From: CAZPZZ01 sp964591245
Lineage (GTDB): Bacteria; Acidobacteriota; Vicinamibacteria; Vicinamibacterales; UBA8438
DNA length: 35,807 nucleotides
NCBI GenBank assembly: GCA_964591245.1
Contig: CAZPZZ010000031.1
Span: forward strand, 1-35,807
Direction: 5' to 3'
A model generated the notes under the pieces. The model saw only the letters and a list, made by a program, of their open reading frames with translations, was not told where the DNA came from and searched no databases. The position numbers were made by a program, and so were the translations under genes. Below are positions 13,071-21,773 of this stretch, one piece after another. Position 1 is the first letter of the stretch. Each line of letters begins with the position of its first letter.

Positions 13071-13544
13071 ATGCCACGTAGACGCGAAGTACCGAAGCGT
13101 GAAGTGCCGCCAGATCCCATTTATAGCAGCACACTGGTAACGAAGTTCGTGCGCACCATCATGAAGAGCGGCAAGCGCAGTACGGCCGAAGGGCTCATTT
13201 ACGGAAGTCTCGATATTATTCGAGAGCGTACCGGTGACGACCCGCTCAAGGTTTTCAAGAAGGCGGTTGACAACGTAAAGCCGAGCCTGGAAGTTAAATC
13301 GCGCCGTGTGGGCGGTTCAAACTATCAGGTGCCAATTGAGGTGAATCCAAATCGGCGGTTGTCATTGAGTCTTCGGTGGTTGTCCGGTTATGCGCGGACG
13401 CGGAGCGATGGGAAGACGATGAAAGAGAAGCTTGCGAACGAGTTTCTCGATGCGTCGAATTTGCGTGGGGCGTCGGTGAAGAAGCGGGAGGACACGCATC
13501 GGATGGCTGAGGCAAATAAAGCCTTCGCACATTACCGGTGGTAG
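13071..13544 (+). CDS. rpsG: 30S ribosomal protein S7
   Basis: S7 nucleates assembly of the 30S head and contacts E-site tRNA. The 157-residue protein opens MPRRREVPKREVPPDP and contains the conserved GGSNYQVPIEV and RWLSGYAR segments. It ends AFAHYRW, typical of the family. GGAAGG precedes the ATG. In E. coli S7 represses translation from the rpsL-rpsG spacer. Here that spacer is only 27 nt, so a complex S7 site there is unlikely. Confidence 0.98.
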   Translation: MPRRREVPKREVPPDPIYSSTLVTKFVRTIMKSGKRSTAEGLIYGSLDIIRERTGDDPLKVFKKAVDNVKPSLEVKSRRVGGSNYQVPIEVNPNRRLSLSLRWLSGYARTRSDGKTMKEKLANEFLDASNLRGASVKKREDTHRMAEANKAFAHYRW

Positions 13545-13593
13545 GTCGCGTTTTATGTTCGACGGCCGATCAGGCGATAGGTAGTAATAGCAA

Positions 13594-15777
13594 GTGGCTA
13601 CAGCAGAATTAGACATCCCGTCTTCGAGCGTGAACACCGGTGGCGCGAGGCGTAAGCCGTCGCGCACGGGTGAGGTGACGCCGAGACAGGTGCCACTCGA
13701 GCGAACGCGGAATATTGGCATCATGGCCCACATTGATGCCGGTAAGACAACCACGACCGAGCGAGTGCTTTTTTACACAGGAATTACCTACAAGATCGGA
13801 GAGGTGCACGACGGTACCGCGGTGATGGACTGGATGGCCCAGGAGCAGGAGCGGGGCATCACGATCACTTCGGCGGCTACGACCTGCGATTGGCGAGATC
13901 ACCGGATCAACATTATCGATACGCCTGGTCATGTTGATTTTACGGCTGAAGTGGAACGCTCGCTCCGCGTGCTGGATGGTGCCGTTGCGGTATTCGACGC
14001 GGTTGGTGGGGTTGAACCGCAATCGGAAACGGTATGGCGGCAGGCCGATAAGTACCGCGTTCCCAGAATTTGTTTCGTGAATAAGATGGACCGCGTGGGG
14101 GCGGACTTTCATCGAACGGTTCCGCAGATTCGGGAAAAGCTACAAGGCAATCCGGTGGCCGTACAGTTGCCTTTGGGCGCGGAAGATGGGTTTGCCGGAG
14201 TTATCGACTTGGTGCGTATGAAGGCGGTGCGTTATCGAGACGATCAAATCGGGGCTGATCCCACCATAGAGGAAATTCCCGCCGATCGAATTGATGAGGC
14301 GTTGGCGGCGCGGGAAGCATTGATCGAAAAGGTGTGTGAGGTCGACGATCAGTTGCTGGAGAAGTATTTGCGTGGTGAGCCCATCGAAGAGGCTCAGATC
14401 AACGAGGTGCTGAGGCGTCGGACCATCGAGTCACTGCGGACTGACGGTGCTCCCTTTGTGCCGGTCTTGTGCGGGAGTGCGTTCAAGAATAAAGGCGTGC
14501 AACCGTTGATCGACGCGGTGGTCGACTATTTACCCTCTCCGTCAGACATTCAAGCGGTGACTGGTACCGACCCGGATACCGAGGCGGATGTGGAGCGCCC
14601 TTCTGATGATGAGGCCCCATTTTCTGCGTTGGCCTTCAAGATTATGACTGACCCGTACGTCGGTCATCTTGCGTTTATTCGCGTGTATTCCGGGATCATG
14701 GCTTCCGGAAAGACCATCTACAACCCCAGACTCCGCCGGAAGGAGCGGATCGGGCGCTTGCTGAAGATGCACGCCAATAAGCGAGAAGAGATTGAACAGG
14801 TTTACGCGGGCGATATCGCTGCTGCGGTTGGTCTCAAGAGCGTGGCGACCGGTGATACCATCGCTGACCCGGATCATCCGATCGTGCTGGAAGCGATGGA
14901 GTTTCCGAAGCCGGTCATCACGTTGGCGATTGAACCAAAGACCAAGGCGGATCAAGAGAAGCTAGGCCAAGGGTTGGCCAAGCTGACGAACGAAGATCCG
15001 ACGTTCCAAGTTCGCACCGACGATGACACCGGGCAGGTCGTTATCTCTGGGATGGGCGAACTGCATCTGGAAATTATCGTCGACAGATTACGTCGAGAAT
15101 TTGGGGTGGAAGCGACGGTTGGCCGGCCGCAGGTTGCCTATCGTGAAACCTTGACGAAGGCGTCCCAGGCAGAAGGGCGATACGTTAAGCAGACTGGTGG
15201 TCGCGGGCAATACGGCCATGTCAAGCTTCGTGTTGTGCCGGGCGATCCGGGCCAGGGCTTTGTCTTCAAAAACGAGATCTTCGGTGGTGCGGTGCCCCGC
15301 GAGTTTATCGGGCCAATCGAGGATGGCGTCCGGGAGGCGCTGACCACCGGGGTGCTTGCTGGGTATCCTGTCGAAGACGTGACGATCACGCTGTATGACG
15401 GGTCATCCCACGATGTAGACTCTTCTGAAATTGCGTTCAAGCTTGCCGGGTCTATGGCATTTCGTGAGGCTGCGCGGCGTGCAGCTCCGGTGTTGATGGA
15501 GCCGATCATGAAGGTCGAGGTCGTTGTGCCTGAGGCCTATATGGGCGACATTATTGCGGATTTGAACGGGCGGCGTGGCAAGGTGAAGTCGATGGAAGCG
15601 CACGGTGGGACGCAGATCGTGAATTCGCGTGTTCCTTTGGCGGAGATGTTCGGGTACGCCACTGAACTCCGATCGCGGACGCAAGGTCGAGCAACCTATA
15701 CGATGCATTTCGATTGCTACGAGCAGGTTCCTCGCGCCGTCAGTGAAGAGATCGTGGCGCGCATTCAAGGAAGGTGA
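13594..15777 (+). CDS. fusA: Elongation factor G (canonical)
   Basis: EF-G is the GTPase that drives mRNA-tRNA translocation and, with RRF, ribosome recycling. All GTPase motifs are canonical when numbered from 13594: AHIDAGKT at 45-52, the RGITITSA switch, DTPGH at 109-113 with the catalytic His, and NKMD at 163-166. Domains II to V follow and the length is 727. The frame opens with GTG 13594 and gives about 33 residues before the usual VPLERTRNIGI start. GTG 13675 and GTG 13690 would give family-length proteins, so the true start is uncertain. It lies 13 bp ahead of tuf. Confidence 0.97.
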   Translation: MATAELDIPSSSVNTGGARRKPSRTGEVTPRQVPLERTRNIGIMAHIDAGKTTTTERVLFYTGITYKIGEVHDGTAVMDWMAQEQERGITITSAATTCDWRDHRINIIDTPGHVDFTAEVERSLRVLDGAVAVFDAVGGVEPQSETVWRQADKYRVPRICFVNKMDRVGADFHRTVPQIREKLQGNPVAVQLPLGAEDGFAGVIDLVRMKAVRYRDDQIGADPTIEEIPADRIDEALAAREALIEKVCEVDDQLLEKYLRGEPIEEAQINEVLRRRTIESLRTDGAPFVPVLCGSAFKNKGVQPLIDAVVDYLPSPSDIQAVTGTDPDTEADVERPSDDEAPFSALAFKIMTDPYVGHLAFIRVYSGIMASGKTIYNPRLRRKERIGRLLKMHANKREEIEQVYAGDIAAAVGLKSVATGDTIADPDHPIVLEAMEFPKPVITLAIEPKTKADQEKLGQGLAKLTNEDPTFQVRTDDDTGQVVISGMGELHLEIIVDRLRREFGVEATVGRPQVAYRETLTKASQAEGRYVKQTGGRGQYGHVKLRVVPGDPGQGFVFKNEIFGGAVPREFIGPIEDGVREALTTGVLAGYPVEDVTITLYDGSSHDVDSSEIAFKLAGSMAFREAARRAAPVLMEPIMKVEVVVPEAYMGDIIADLNGRRGKVKSMEAHGGTQIVNSRVPLAEMFGYATELRSRTQGRATYTMHFDCYEQVPRAVSEEIVARIQGR

Positions 15778-15790
15778 CGAGGCTACCGCG

Positions 15791-16978
15791 ATGGCGAAGG
15801 AAAAATTCGACCGATCGAAACCTCATGTAAACATTGGCACGATTGGGCATATCGACCACGGGAAGACGACGCTGACAGCGGCGATTACTTCGGTGTTGTC
15901 GAAGCATGACCCGAAGAATGCGGCGCGGTCGTTTGACTCGATTGATAACGCCCCGGAAGAGCGGGAGCGGGGTATTACGATTGCGACGGCGCACGTGGAG
16001 TACACGACGGAAAACCGGCACTATGCGCACGTTGATTGCCCGGGGCACGCGGACTACATCAAGAACATGATCACCGGGGCGGCCCAGATGGATGGGGGGA
16101 TTCTGGTGGTGGCGGCAACTGACGGGCCGATGCCGCAGACGCGTGAGCATATTTTGCTGGCACGGCAGGTAGGGGTGCCATCGTTGGTGGTGTTCCTGAA
16201 CAAGGTGGACATGGTCGACGATGAGGAGTTGCTGGACCTGGTGGAGCTGGAGGTTCGGGAGTTGCTGTCGTCGTATGAATTTCCGGGGGACGACATCCCG
16301 GTGGTCCGCGGGTCAGCCTTGAAGGCCCTGGAAGGGGACGCCGACGCGGCGAAAGGGATTGATGAGCTGATGGCAGCGGTGGATGACTATGTGCCGCTGC
16401 CGGAGCGGGATGTGGACAAACCGTTCTTGATGCCCATTGAGGACGTTTTTTCGATCTCAGGTCGAGGCACGGTGGTGACGGGACGTGTAGACCGCGGCAT
16501 TGTGAAGGTGTCGGAGGAGATCGAGATTGTAGGGTTTGCCGAGACGCAGAAGAAGGTAGTGACCGGGGTAGAGATGTTCCGGAAACTGCTGGATGCGGGC
16601 GAGGCGGGAGACAACATCGGGGTGCTGCTGCGAGGGTTGGAGAAGGACGACGTGCAGCGCGGGCAGGTGTTGGCGAAGCCGAAGTCGATTACACCGCACA
16701 CGAAGTTCAAGGGTGAGGTGTACGTGTTGACGAAGGATGAGGGGGGGCGGCATACACCGTTCTTCCAAGGGTATCGACCGCAGTTTTATCTGCGGACGAC
16801 GGACGTGACGGGAGTGGCAACGTTACCTGACGGCGTGGAGATGGTGATGCCGGGGGATAACGTGTCGATGGAAGTGGAGTTGATCACGCCGGTGGCGCTG
16901 GAGAAGGGGCTGCGATTCGCGATTCGGGAAGGCGGCCGGACCGTGGGGTCGGGGGCGATCACCGAGATCGTCGAATAG
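15791..16978 (+). CDS. tuf: Elongation factor Tu
   Basis: EF-Tu delivers aminoacyl-tRNA to the A site. The 395-residue product begins MAKEKFDRSKPHVNIGTIGH. It has G1 GHIDHGKT (19-26), the RGITIATAHVEY switch, DCPGH (82-86) with the catalytic His, and NKVD (137-140), then domains II and III. The frame extends upstream into fusA, but the MAKEKF start at 15791 is the family start. Codon use is odd: by hand count about 24 of 37 glycine codons are GGG, whereas upstream fusA mixes GGT, GGC and GGA. Only one tuf copy is in the window. Confidence 0.98.
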   Translation: MAKEKFDRSKPHVNIGTIGHIDHGKTTLTAAITSVLSKHDPKNAARSFDSIDNAPEERERGITIATAHVEYTTENRHYAHVDCPGHADYIKNMITGAAQMDGGILVVAATDGPMPQTREHILLARQVGVPSLVVFLNKVDMVDDEELLDLVELEVRELLSSYEFPGDDIPVVRGSALKALEGDADAAKGIDELMAAVDDYVPLPERDVDKPFLMPIEDVFSISGRGTVVTGRVDRGIVKVSEEIEIVGFAETQKKVVTGVEMFRKLLDAGEAGDNIGVLLRGLEKDDVQRGQVLAKPKSITPHTKFKGEVYVLTKDEGGRHTPFFQGYRPQFYLRTTDVTGVATLPDGVEMVMPGDNVSMEVELITPVALEKGLRFAIREGGRTVGSGAITEIVE

Positions 16979-17030
16979 TGCTGACCGACTGAATTGGGGT
17001 GTGGGGCCGAGTCCCACGTAGCAGGATATT

Positions 17031-17357
17031 ATGTTCAGCGACAAGATTCGTATTCGTCTGAAGGCTTACGATCATCGGGTCCTCGATCAATCGACCTCTG
17101 AGATCGTCGACACGGCGAGGCGGACCGGAGCGCGCCTTGCCGGACCGATTCCGCTGCCGACCGATCTGAACAAGTGGACCGTGCTGCGTTCGCCCCACGT
17201 TGATAAGAAGTCTCGTGAGCAGTTTGAGATTAGGACTCATAAGAGACTGATTGACATTTTTGAGCCGACGCCGCAGACCGTTGATGCGCTGATGAAACTC
17301 GATCTGCCGGCCGGCGTGGACGTGGAAATCAAGGCGTTCGGGAAGGACAACCAATAG
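17031..17357 (+). CDS. rpsJ: 30S ribosomal protein S10 (NusE)
   Basis: S10 is a 30S head protein and also NusE, the partner of NusB and of the NusG KOW domain in antitermination. The 108-residue product has IRIRLKAYDHR at the start and the GPIPLPT and SPHVDKKSREQFEIRTH loops. It ends with the usual MKLDLPAGVDVEIK strand. AGGA lies before ATG 17031. It heads the S10 cluster only 52 bp after tuf, with no visible promoter or terminator between, so read-through from the str operon is likely. Confidence 0.98.
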   Translation: MFSDKIRIRLKAYDHRVLDQSTSEIVDTARRTGARLAGPIPLPTDLNKWTVLRSPHVDKKSREQFEIRTHKRLIDIFEPTPQTVDALMKLDLPAGVDVEIKAFGKDNQ

Positions 17358-17359
17358 CC

Positions 17360-18010
17360 ATGGTTACGGGGATCCTTGGACGCAAGATTGGCATGACCCA
17401 GCTTTTCGATGAGGATGGTGCCGTCACACCGGCGACTGTTATCAAGGCGGGGCCGTGCGTGGTCGTGCAACGCAAGACCATGGATCGCGACGGATACGAG
17501 GCGGTTCAGTTGGGGTTGGTGGACGATGGTGGGGCGACGAAGGTGAATAAGCCGACGGCCGGTCACTATAAGAAAGCTAACGTGCCGCCAACGCGGGTCA
17601 GGCGTGAAGTGGGTGTTGAGGCTGGAAGCGATGGGCCGGCAGAAGGAGAGCAGGTTGTTGTCTCCCTCTTCAATGACGGCGACCGCGTTGATGTCATAGG
17701 CGTTAGTCGAGGCAAAGGGTTCCAGGGGGTTATGAAGCGTCACGGGTTTGGTGGTGGCCGGGCTACGCACGGCTCGATGTTTCACCGAGCGCCTGGGTCT
17801 ATTGGTCAATCGTCGTGGCCCTCCCGAGTTATTAAGGGCATGCGCGGGCCAGGTCGGATGGGTGGGGACCGCGTGACAGTGAGGAATCTCCGCGTGGTTC
17901 AGGTCGACGCCGAACAGCACGTCTTGATCGTCAAGGGTGCGGTTCCAGGTGCGCCAGGGGGGGTTGTGATAGTTCGTAAGGCGGTTGCTGCGCGCCCTGT
18001 CTCCAAGTAG
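17360..18010 (+). CDS. rplC: 50S ribosomal protein L3
   Basis: L3 is an early-assembly protein whose loop reaches the peptidyl transferase centre. The 216 residues carry the family start (GILGRKIGMTQLFDEDG) and the central loop GRATHGSMFHRAPGSIGQ, followed by the RMGGDRVTVRNLRVV segment. The start lies 2 nt after the rpsJ stop, with GGAAGGA about 12 nt upstream, which suggests coupling to rpsJ. Confidence 0.98.
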   Translation: MVTGILGRKIGMTQLFDEDGAVTPATVIKAGPCVVVQRKTMDRDGYEAVQLGLVDDGGATKVNKPTAGHYKKANVPPTRVRREVGVEAGSDGPAEGEQVVVSLFNDGDRVDVIGVSRGKGFQGVMKRHGFGGGRATHGSMFHRAPGSIGQSSWPSRVIKGMRGPGRMGGDRVTVRNLRVVQVDAEQHVLIVKGAVPGAPGGVVIVRKAVAARPVSK

Positions 18011-18038
18011 GCGGTGAAGAAGAAAAGTGGGTTTAGGC

Positions 18039-18662
18039 ATGACTCTGGATGTCGTCGATTCAAAGAACGAAAAAATCGGTTCGGTTGAGATAAGTGACGA
18101 CGTGTTCGGTGGGGAAGTGAACACTGGGATCATCTGGGAGTCGGTGGTGCATCAGCTTGCTTCCGAACGTCGTGGTACGCACGCGACGAAGACCCGCGGA
18201 CAGGTTCGTGGAACCGGCAAGAAGCCTTGGCGCCAGAAGGGCACGGGGCGTGCGCGTGTGGGCGAGAGTCGGAATCCGCTCTGGCGTGCAGGAGGTGTTG
18301 TGTTCGGCCCGCAACCACGGAGCTACGGGTACCGTCTTCCGAAGAAGGTTGTGCTGGGAGCGTTACGGGCGGCGCTGACGCAGAAGTTTCTGGATGGTGA
18401 AGTGATGGTGGTGGATGCGCTCGCAGTCAGCGAGGCTAAGACCAGGCAGGCCGTTGACCTCTTGGACCGTTTAGATTTGGACGGGAAGGTATTGCTGGTG
18501 GATGTGCAGCCTGATCAGAAGCTGTCTCTGGCGGTTCGGAATATCGGCGGAGTGCGGTTTTCTTCTACAGGGCATCTTGGGGCGAGGGACGTGGTGGACG
18601 CGACCCGGATCGCCATGACGCCTGCGGCAGTGGAGCGGCTCTCAGAGGTGCTGGGATCATGA
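18039..18662 (+). CDS. rplD: 50S ribosomal protein L4
   Basis: L4 lines the exit tunnel through its extended loop; in E. coli it also regulates the S10 operon. The 207-residue protein begins MTLDVVDSKNEKIG. The loop has THATKTRGQVRGTGKKPWRQ and GTGRARVGESRNPLWRAGG, with the conserved VVFGPQPRSYGY after it. ATG 18039 is chosen over GTG 18027 because MxLDVVD is the typical family start. The stop overlaps rplW by 4 nt (ATGA). No long S10 leader was found upstream of rpsJ, so L4-type attenuation of the E. coli kind is not supported. Confidence 0.97.
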   Translation: MTLDVVDSKNEKIGSVEISDDVFGGEVNTGIIWESVVHQLASERRGTHATKTRGQVRGTGKKPWRQKGTGRARVGESRNPLWRAGGVVFGPQPRSYGYRLPKKVVLGALRAALTQKFLDGEVMVVDALAVSEAKTRQAVDLLDRLDLDGKVLLVDVQPDQKLSLAVRNIGGVRFSSTGHLGARDVVDATRIAMTPAAVERLSEVLGS

Positions 18663-18949
18663 GAGAGACCGAGGTCATTCGGCGGCCGCTCATCACGGAG
18701 AAGACAACGATTCAACGTGAGGATGGTCAGACGATTGTTCTTGAGGTAGCGATTCGGTCGACCAAGATAGAGATCAAGCAGGCGGTTGAGCGTTTGCTTG
18801 GTGCGAAGGTCGCCAGTGTGCGAACGGCGATCAGTCACGGCAAGATCAAGCGCCAGGGGCGCTATGCTGGTCAGCGGCCGGATTGGAAGAAGGCCTACAT
18901 TCGCTTGCGGGACGGCGAGAAGGTCCCGGAGTTCCTCGAGGGCGCGTAA
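18659..18949 (+). CDS. rplW: 50S ribosomal protein L23
   Basis: L23 sits at the tunnel exit and docks trigger factor, SRP and the translocon. The 96-residue protein starts IRRPLITEKTT after a short lead. It has the TKIEIKQAVERLLGAKVASVRT segment and the basic loop KIKRQGRYAGQRPDWKKAYI. Its ATG overlaps the rplD stop by 4 nt. The spacer to rplB is 40 nt. Confidence 0.97.
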   Translation: MRETEVIRRPLITEKTTIQREDGQTIVLEVAIRSTKIEIKQAVERLLGAKVASVRTAISHGKIKRQGRYAGQRPDWKKAYIRLRDGEKVPEFLEGA

Positions 18950-18989
18950 CGATCAGGTTGACGGAGCAGAGCTCGATATAGGTCAAGCG

Positions 18990-19820
18990 ATGACGATTCG
19001 CAAGTACAAGCCGACATCGGCGGGACGACGGTTCCAGACAGTGCAGGCGTTCGATGAAATTACTGCCACCAAGCCGTACAAACCGTTAACGGAGCCCTTA
19101 CCGAAGTCCGGGGGGCGGAATAACCGGGGACGGGTGACGATTTGGCAACGGGGAGGTGGCCACAAGCGGACCTATCGCGTTATCGATTTCAAGCGCGACA
19201 AGAAAGACGTTCCGGGTGTCGTGTCTACGATTGAGTACGATCCGAATCGTTCGGCGCGCATCGCGCTCATTACGTACGCCGATGGAGAAAAGCGTTACAT
19301 TCTCCAACCGGTCGGGGTTGGGGTTGGCGACACTGTGGTGGCCGGCGACAACGTCGATATCGTGCCTGGGAATACGTTGCCGCTCAAAAATATTCCCCTT
19401 GGCACCCAGATCCATAATGTGGAGCTCAAGCCGGGTAAAGGTGGACAGATCGCAAGAAGCGCGGGTTCTACGGTACAGCTGGTAGCGAAAGAGGGACGTT
19501 ATGCCTCTTTGCGGATGCCTTCTGGCGAGGTTCGACGGATTTTGATGGAGTGCGTGGCGACCATCGGGCAGGTTGGGAATGTTGACCACGAAAACGTCTC
19601 CTTGGGTAAGGCCGGCCGGACTCGCTGGCTCGGGCGGCGACCGAACGTGCGCGGCGTGGCGATGAATCCTGTGGACCACCCGCTTGGCGGCGGAGAGGGT
19701 AGAACGAATGGAGGTCGCCACCCCGTGACTCCTTGGGGGGTTCCTACCAAGGGGTACAGGACTCGGAGCCGAAAGCCTTCCGACAAGTTCATTACCCAAA
19801 GGAGAAAGAGGCGGAAATGA
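18990..19820 (+). CDS. rplB: 50S ribosomal protein L2
   Basis: L2 is essential for subunit association and peptidyl transferase assembly. The 276-residue protein opens MTIRKYKPTSAGRRFQT. It contains SGGRNNRGRVTIWQRGGGHKR and the C-terminal signature RGVAMNPVDHPLGGGEGR, with the critical His in the GGRHPVTPWG region. The frame is open further upstream into rplW, but the ATG at 18990 gives the standard start and length. The ribosome-binding site is weak (ATAGGTC). Confidence 0.98.
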   Translation: MTIRKYKPTSAGRRFQTVQAFDEITATKPYKPLTEPLPKSGGRNNRGRVTIWQRGGGHKRTYRVIDFKRDKKDVPGVVSTIEYDPNRSARIALITYADGEKRYILQPVGVGVGDTVVAGDNVDIVPGNTLPLKNIPLGTQIHNVELKPGKGGQIARSAGSTVQLVAKEGRYASLRMPSGEVRRILMECVATIGQVGNVDHENVSLGKAGRTRWLGRRPNVRGVAMNPVDHPLGGGEGRTNGGRHPVTPWGVPTKGYRTRSRKPSDKFITQRRKRRK

Positions 19821-19872
19821 GCGGTAACCGCCTGTCCCCCAGTCACGCGGGGATGTCATTGCAGAGGCGTAC

Positions 19873-20166
19873 ATGAGCCGATCGTTGAAGAAGGGCCCGT
19901 TCGTCGACCTTCCGTTGCTTGAGAAGGTCGAGGCTATGAATCAGACCGGAGACCGCCGTGTCGTCAAGACTTGGTCTCGTCGGTCGACGGTAGTGCCAGA
20001 GATGGTGGGTCACACCATTGCCGTGCACAACGGAAAGAAATTCATCCCGGTGTATCTGACCGAGAATATGGTCGGTCACAAACTTGGCGAGTTTTCGCCA
20101 ACAAGACTTTTTCGTGGCCATACAGGCAAGCGGGACAAGACCGCTGCCGTCGTTAAGGGCAGATAG
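19873..20166 (+). CDS. rpsS: 30S ribosomal protein S19
   Basis: S19 binds the 30S head with S13 near the A-site finger bridge. The 97 residues begin MSRSLKKGPFVDLPLLEKV and contain the signature TIAVHNGKKFIPVYLTENMVGHKLGEF. The 52-bp gap after rplB has only short 4-bp stems. The rplV ATG follows 2 nt after the stop. Confidence 0.98.
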   Translation: MSRSLKKGPFVDLPLLEKVEAMNQTGDRRVVKTWSRRSTVVPEMVGHTIAVHNGKKFIPVYLTENMVGHKLGEFSPTRLFRGHTGKRDKTAAVVKGR

Positions 20167-20168
20167 CG

Positions 20169-20591
20169 ATGATTGAAGGGCGCGCAACCGCGCGATACGT
20201 CAGGACGTCGGCGCAGAAAGCCAAACTTGTCATGGATTTGATCCGGGGCAAGCAGGTGGACGACGCGTTATCCACGTTGCGGTTTTCTCAGAAGCGCATC
20301 GCGCGCCATATTGCCAAGGTTCTGCGTTCAGCAGTAGCCAACGCTGAGCAGAAGGATGGTGCTAGTGGCGATATGGAGCGAATGTTCGTATCGAAATGCT
20401 ACGCCGACCAAGGGCCCTCGATGAAGCGTATTCGGCCGGCTCCGATGGGACGAGCATTTCGAATCGTCAAAAGAACCGCACATTTGACACTGCACGTCGA
20501 GGAGCGTTCGGCTCCCGTTATGCGAGTCCCGGCGGTCGGTGAGGCCGACCAGAAGACCGGAGCATCGGGACAAGAACCGACGGCGGATTAG
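20169..20591 (+). CDS. rplV: 50S ribosomal protein L22
   Basis: L22 has a beta-hairpin that forms the tunnel constriction with L4. The 140-residue product has the family core: RYVRTSAQKAKLVMDLIRGK at the start and RIRPAPMGRAFRIVKRTAHLTLHV at the hairpin. About 25 residues extend past the usual end (VGEADQKTGASGQEPTAD), hydrophilic and probably disordered. The start is 2 nt after the rpsS stop, so coupling is likely. Confidence 0.97.
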   Translation: MIEGRATARYVRTSAQKAKLVMDLIRGKQVDDALSTLRFSQKRIARHIAKVLRSAVANAEQKDGASGDMERMFVSKCYADQGPSMKRIRPAPMGRAFRIVKRTAHLTLHVEERSAPVMRVPAVGEADQKTGASGQEPTAD

Positions 20592-20611
20592 GGAAGCACG
20601 AGGTTGCACGG

Positions 20612-21292
20612 ATGGGGCAGAAGGTTCACCCGTACGGGTTTAGGCTTGGATTCAACAAGACGTGGCGGTCACGGTGGTATGCCGACCGTGACTATGCGAA
20701 GCTCCTTCATGAGGATTTGTCACTCCGCTCAGATCTTAAGAAGCGCTTCAAGCACGCTGGTGTCTCAAAAATCGAGATCGAGCGTGCGGCGAACAAGCTC
20801 AAGATTGATATCTGCACCTCTCGCCCAGGCATCATCATCGGCCGGAAGGGGACGGAGGTCGATAAGCTCAAGACTGAGATTCAGCGGCGGACGAAGCGAG
20901 AAGTATTTATTAACATTCAGGAAATTCAGAAGCCTGAGTTGGATGCGCAGTTGATCAGCGAGTCGGTCGCACTGCAGCTTGAGAAGCGGGTAGCTTTCCG
21001 TCGGGCGATGCGCAAGGCGGTCGAATCGGCTTTGCGTTTCGGGGCGCGTGGGATCAAGGTTCGGGTCGGGGGACGGTTGAACGGGGCCGAGATAGCTCGG
21101 ACCGAATGGTATCTGCACGGGCAGCTTCCGTTACAAACGCTGAGAGCTGATATCGATTATGGTTTCGCGGAGGCCAATACGACCTACGGGCAGATTGGTG
21201 TCAAGGTCTGGCTTTATAAAGGTGATCGACATGAGCCGCGGCTTGCCAGGGATGAGGAATACCGGGCGCCGCGTCGTGGAGCGATGAGTTGA
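20612..21292 (+). CDS. rpsC: 30S ribosomal protein S3
   Basis: S3 lines the mRNA entry tunnel and has helicase function with S4 and S5. The 226-residue protein starts MGQKVHPYGFRLGF. It has a KH domain with SRPGIIIGRKGTEVDKL (about 70-86) and the C-terminal S3 domain with GARGIKVRVGGRLNGAEIAR. A GCACGAGGTTG site precedes the ATG. It lies 20 nt from rplV and 55 nt from rplP. Confidence 0.98.
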   Translation: MGQKVHPYGFRLGFNKTWRSRWYADRDYAKLLHEDLSLRSDLKKRFKHAGVSKIEIERAANKLKIDICTSRPGIIIGRKGTEVDKLKTEIQRRTKREVFINIQEIQKPELDAQLISESVALQLEKRVAFRRAMRKAVESALRFGARGIKVRVGGRLNGAEIARTEWYLHGQLPLQTLRADIDYGFAEANTTYGQIGVKVWLYKGDRHEPRLARDEEYRAPRRGAMS

Positions 21293-21347
21293 GGTTGAGT
21301 GGTAAAAGGGGCCGAATGATGGAACCCCGACTACGAGGTGTCGCGTC

Positions 21348-21773
21348 ATGTTGATGCCGAAGAAGGTCAAGCATCGAAAACAGCACCGCGGTCGTATGAG
21401 CGGTAAGGCTTGGCGAGGTTCGACTGTGTCTTTTGGTGATTACGGTCTTCGCGCCATGGAGCCGTGTTGGTTGACGGATCGGCAGATCGAGGCCGCACGA
21501 GTGGCGATGACTCGTTCGATTAAACGAGGCGGCAAGATCTGGATTCGCGTGTTTCCGGACAAACCGATCACGAAGAAGCCGCAGGAAACGCGAATGGGCA
21601 AAGGTAAGGGAGCACCGGAGCAGTGGGTGGCTGTGGTTAAATCTGGTCGCATTCTGTTTGAGATGGAAGGTGTGGATGCGGCAGTCGCCAAGGAGGCGAT
21701 GCGACTGGCCGCGGCGAAGCTCCCCATTCACACGAAGTTTGCCACCCGCTTCGGCGATGCGGAGGCGTCATGA
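21348..21773 (+). CDS. rplP: 50S ribosomal protein L16
   Basis: L16 positions A-site tRNA near the peptidyl transferase centre. The 141-residue protein begins MLMPKKVKHRKQHRGRM, the standard start. It contains the RIFPDKP-like segment (RVFPDKPITKKPQETRMGKGKG) whose arginine is hydroxylated by YcfD in some bacteria. The stop overlaps rpmC by 4 nt. Confidence 0.98.
   Translation: MLMPKKVKHRKQHRGRMSGKAWRGSTVSFGDYGLRAMEPCWLTDRQIEAARVAMTRSIKRGGKIWIRVFPDKPITKKPQETRMGKGKGAPEQWVAVVKSGRILFEMEGVDAAVAKEAMRLAAAKLPIHTKFATRFGDAEAS

Noticed and set aside
15629..15790. Upstream extension of the tuf frame into fusA
   Set aside because: EF-Tu starts MAKEKF at 15791; the upstream residues overlap the conserved EF-G C-terminus in another frame.
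17237..18133. 298-residue open frame on the - strand over rplC
   Set aside because: It lies wholly antisense to rplC and the rpsJ/rplD ends, has no family resemblance or ribosome-binding site, and is typical of antisense frames in GC-rich genes.
19098..19874. 258-residue - strand open frame over rplB
   Set aside because: It is antisense to a well-conserved L2 gene; the Arg/His/Pro-rich translation looks like a shadow.
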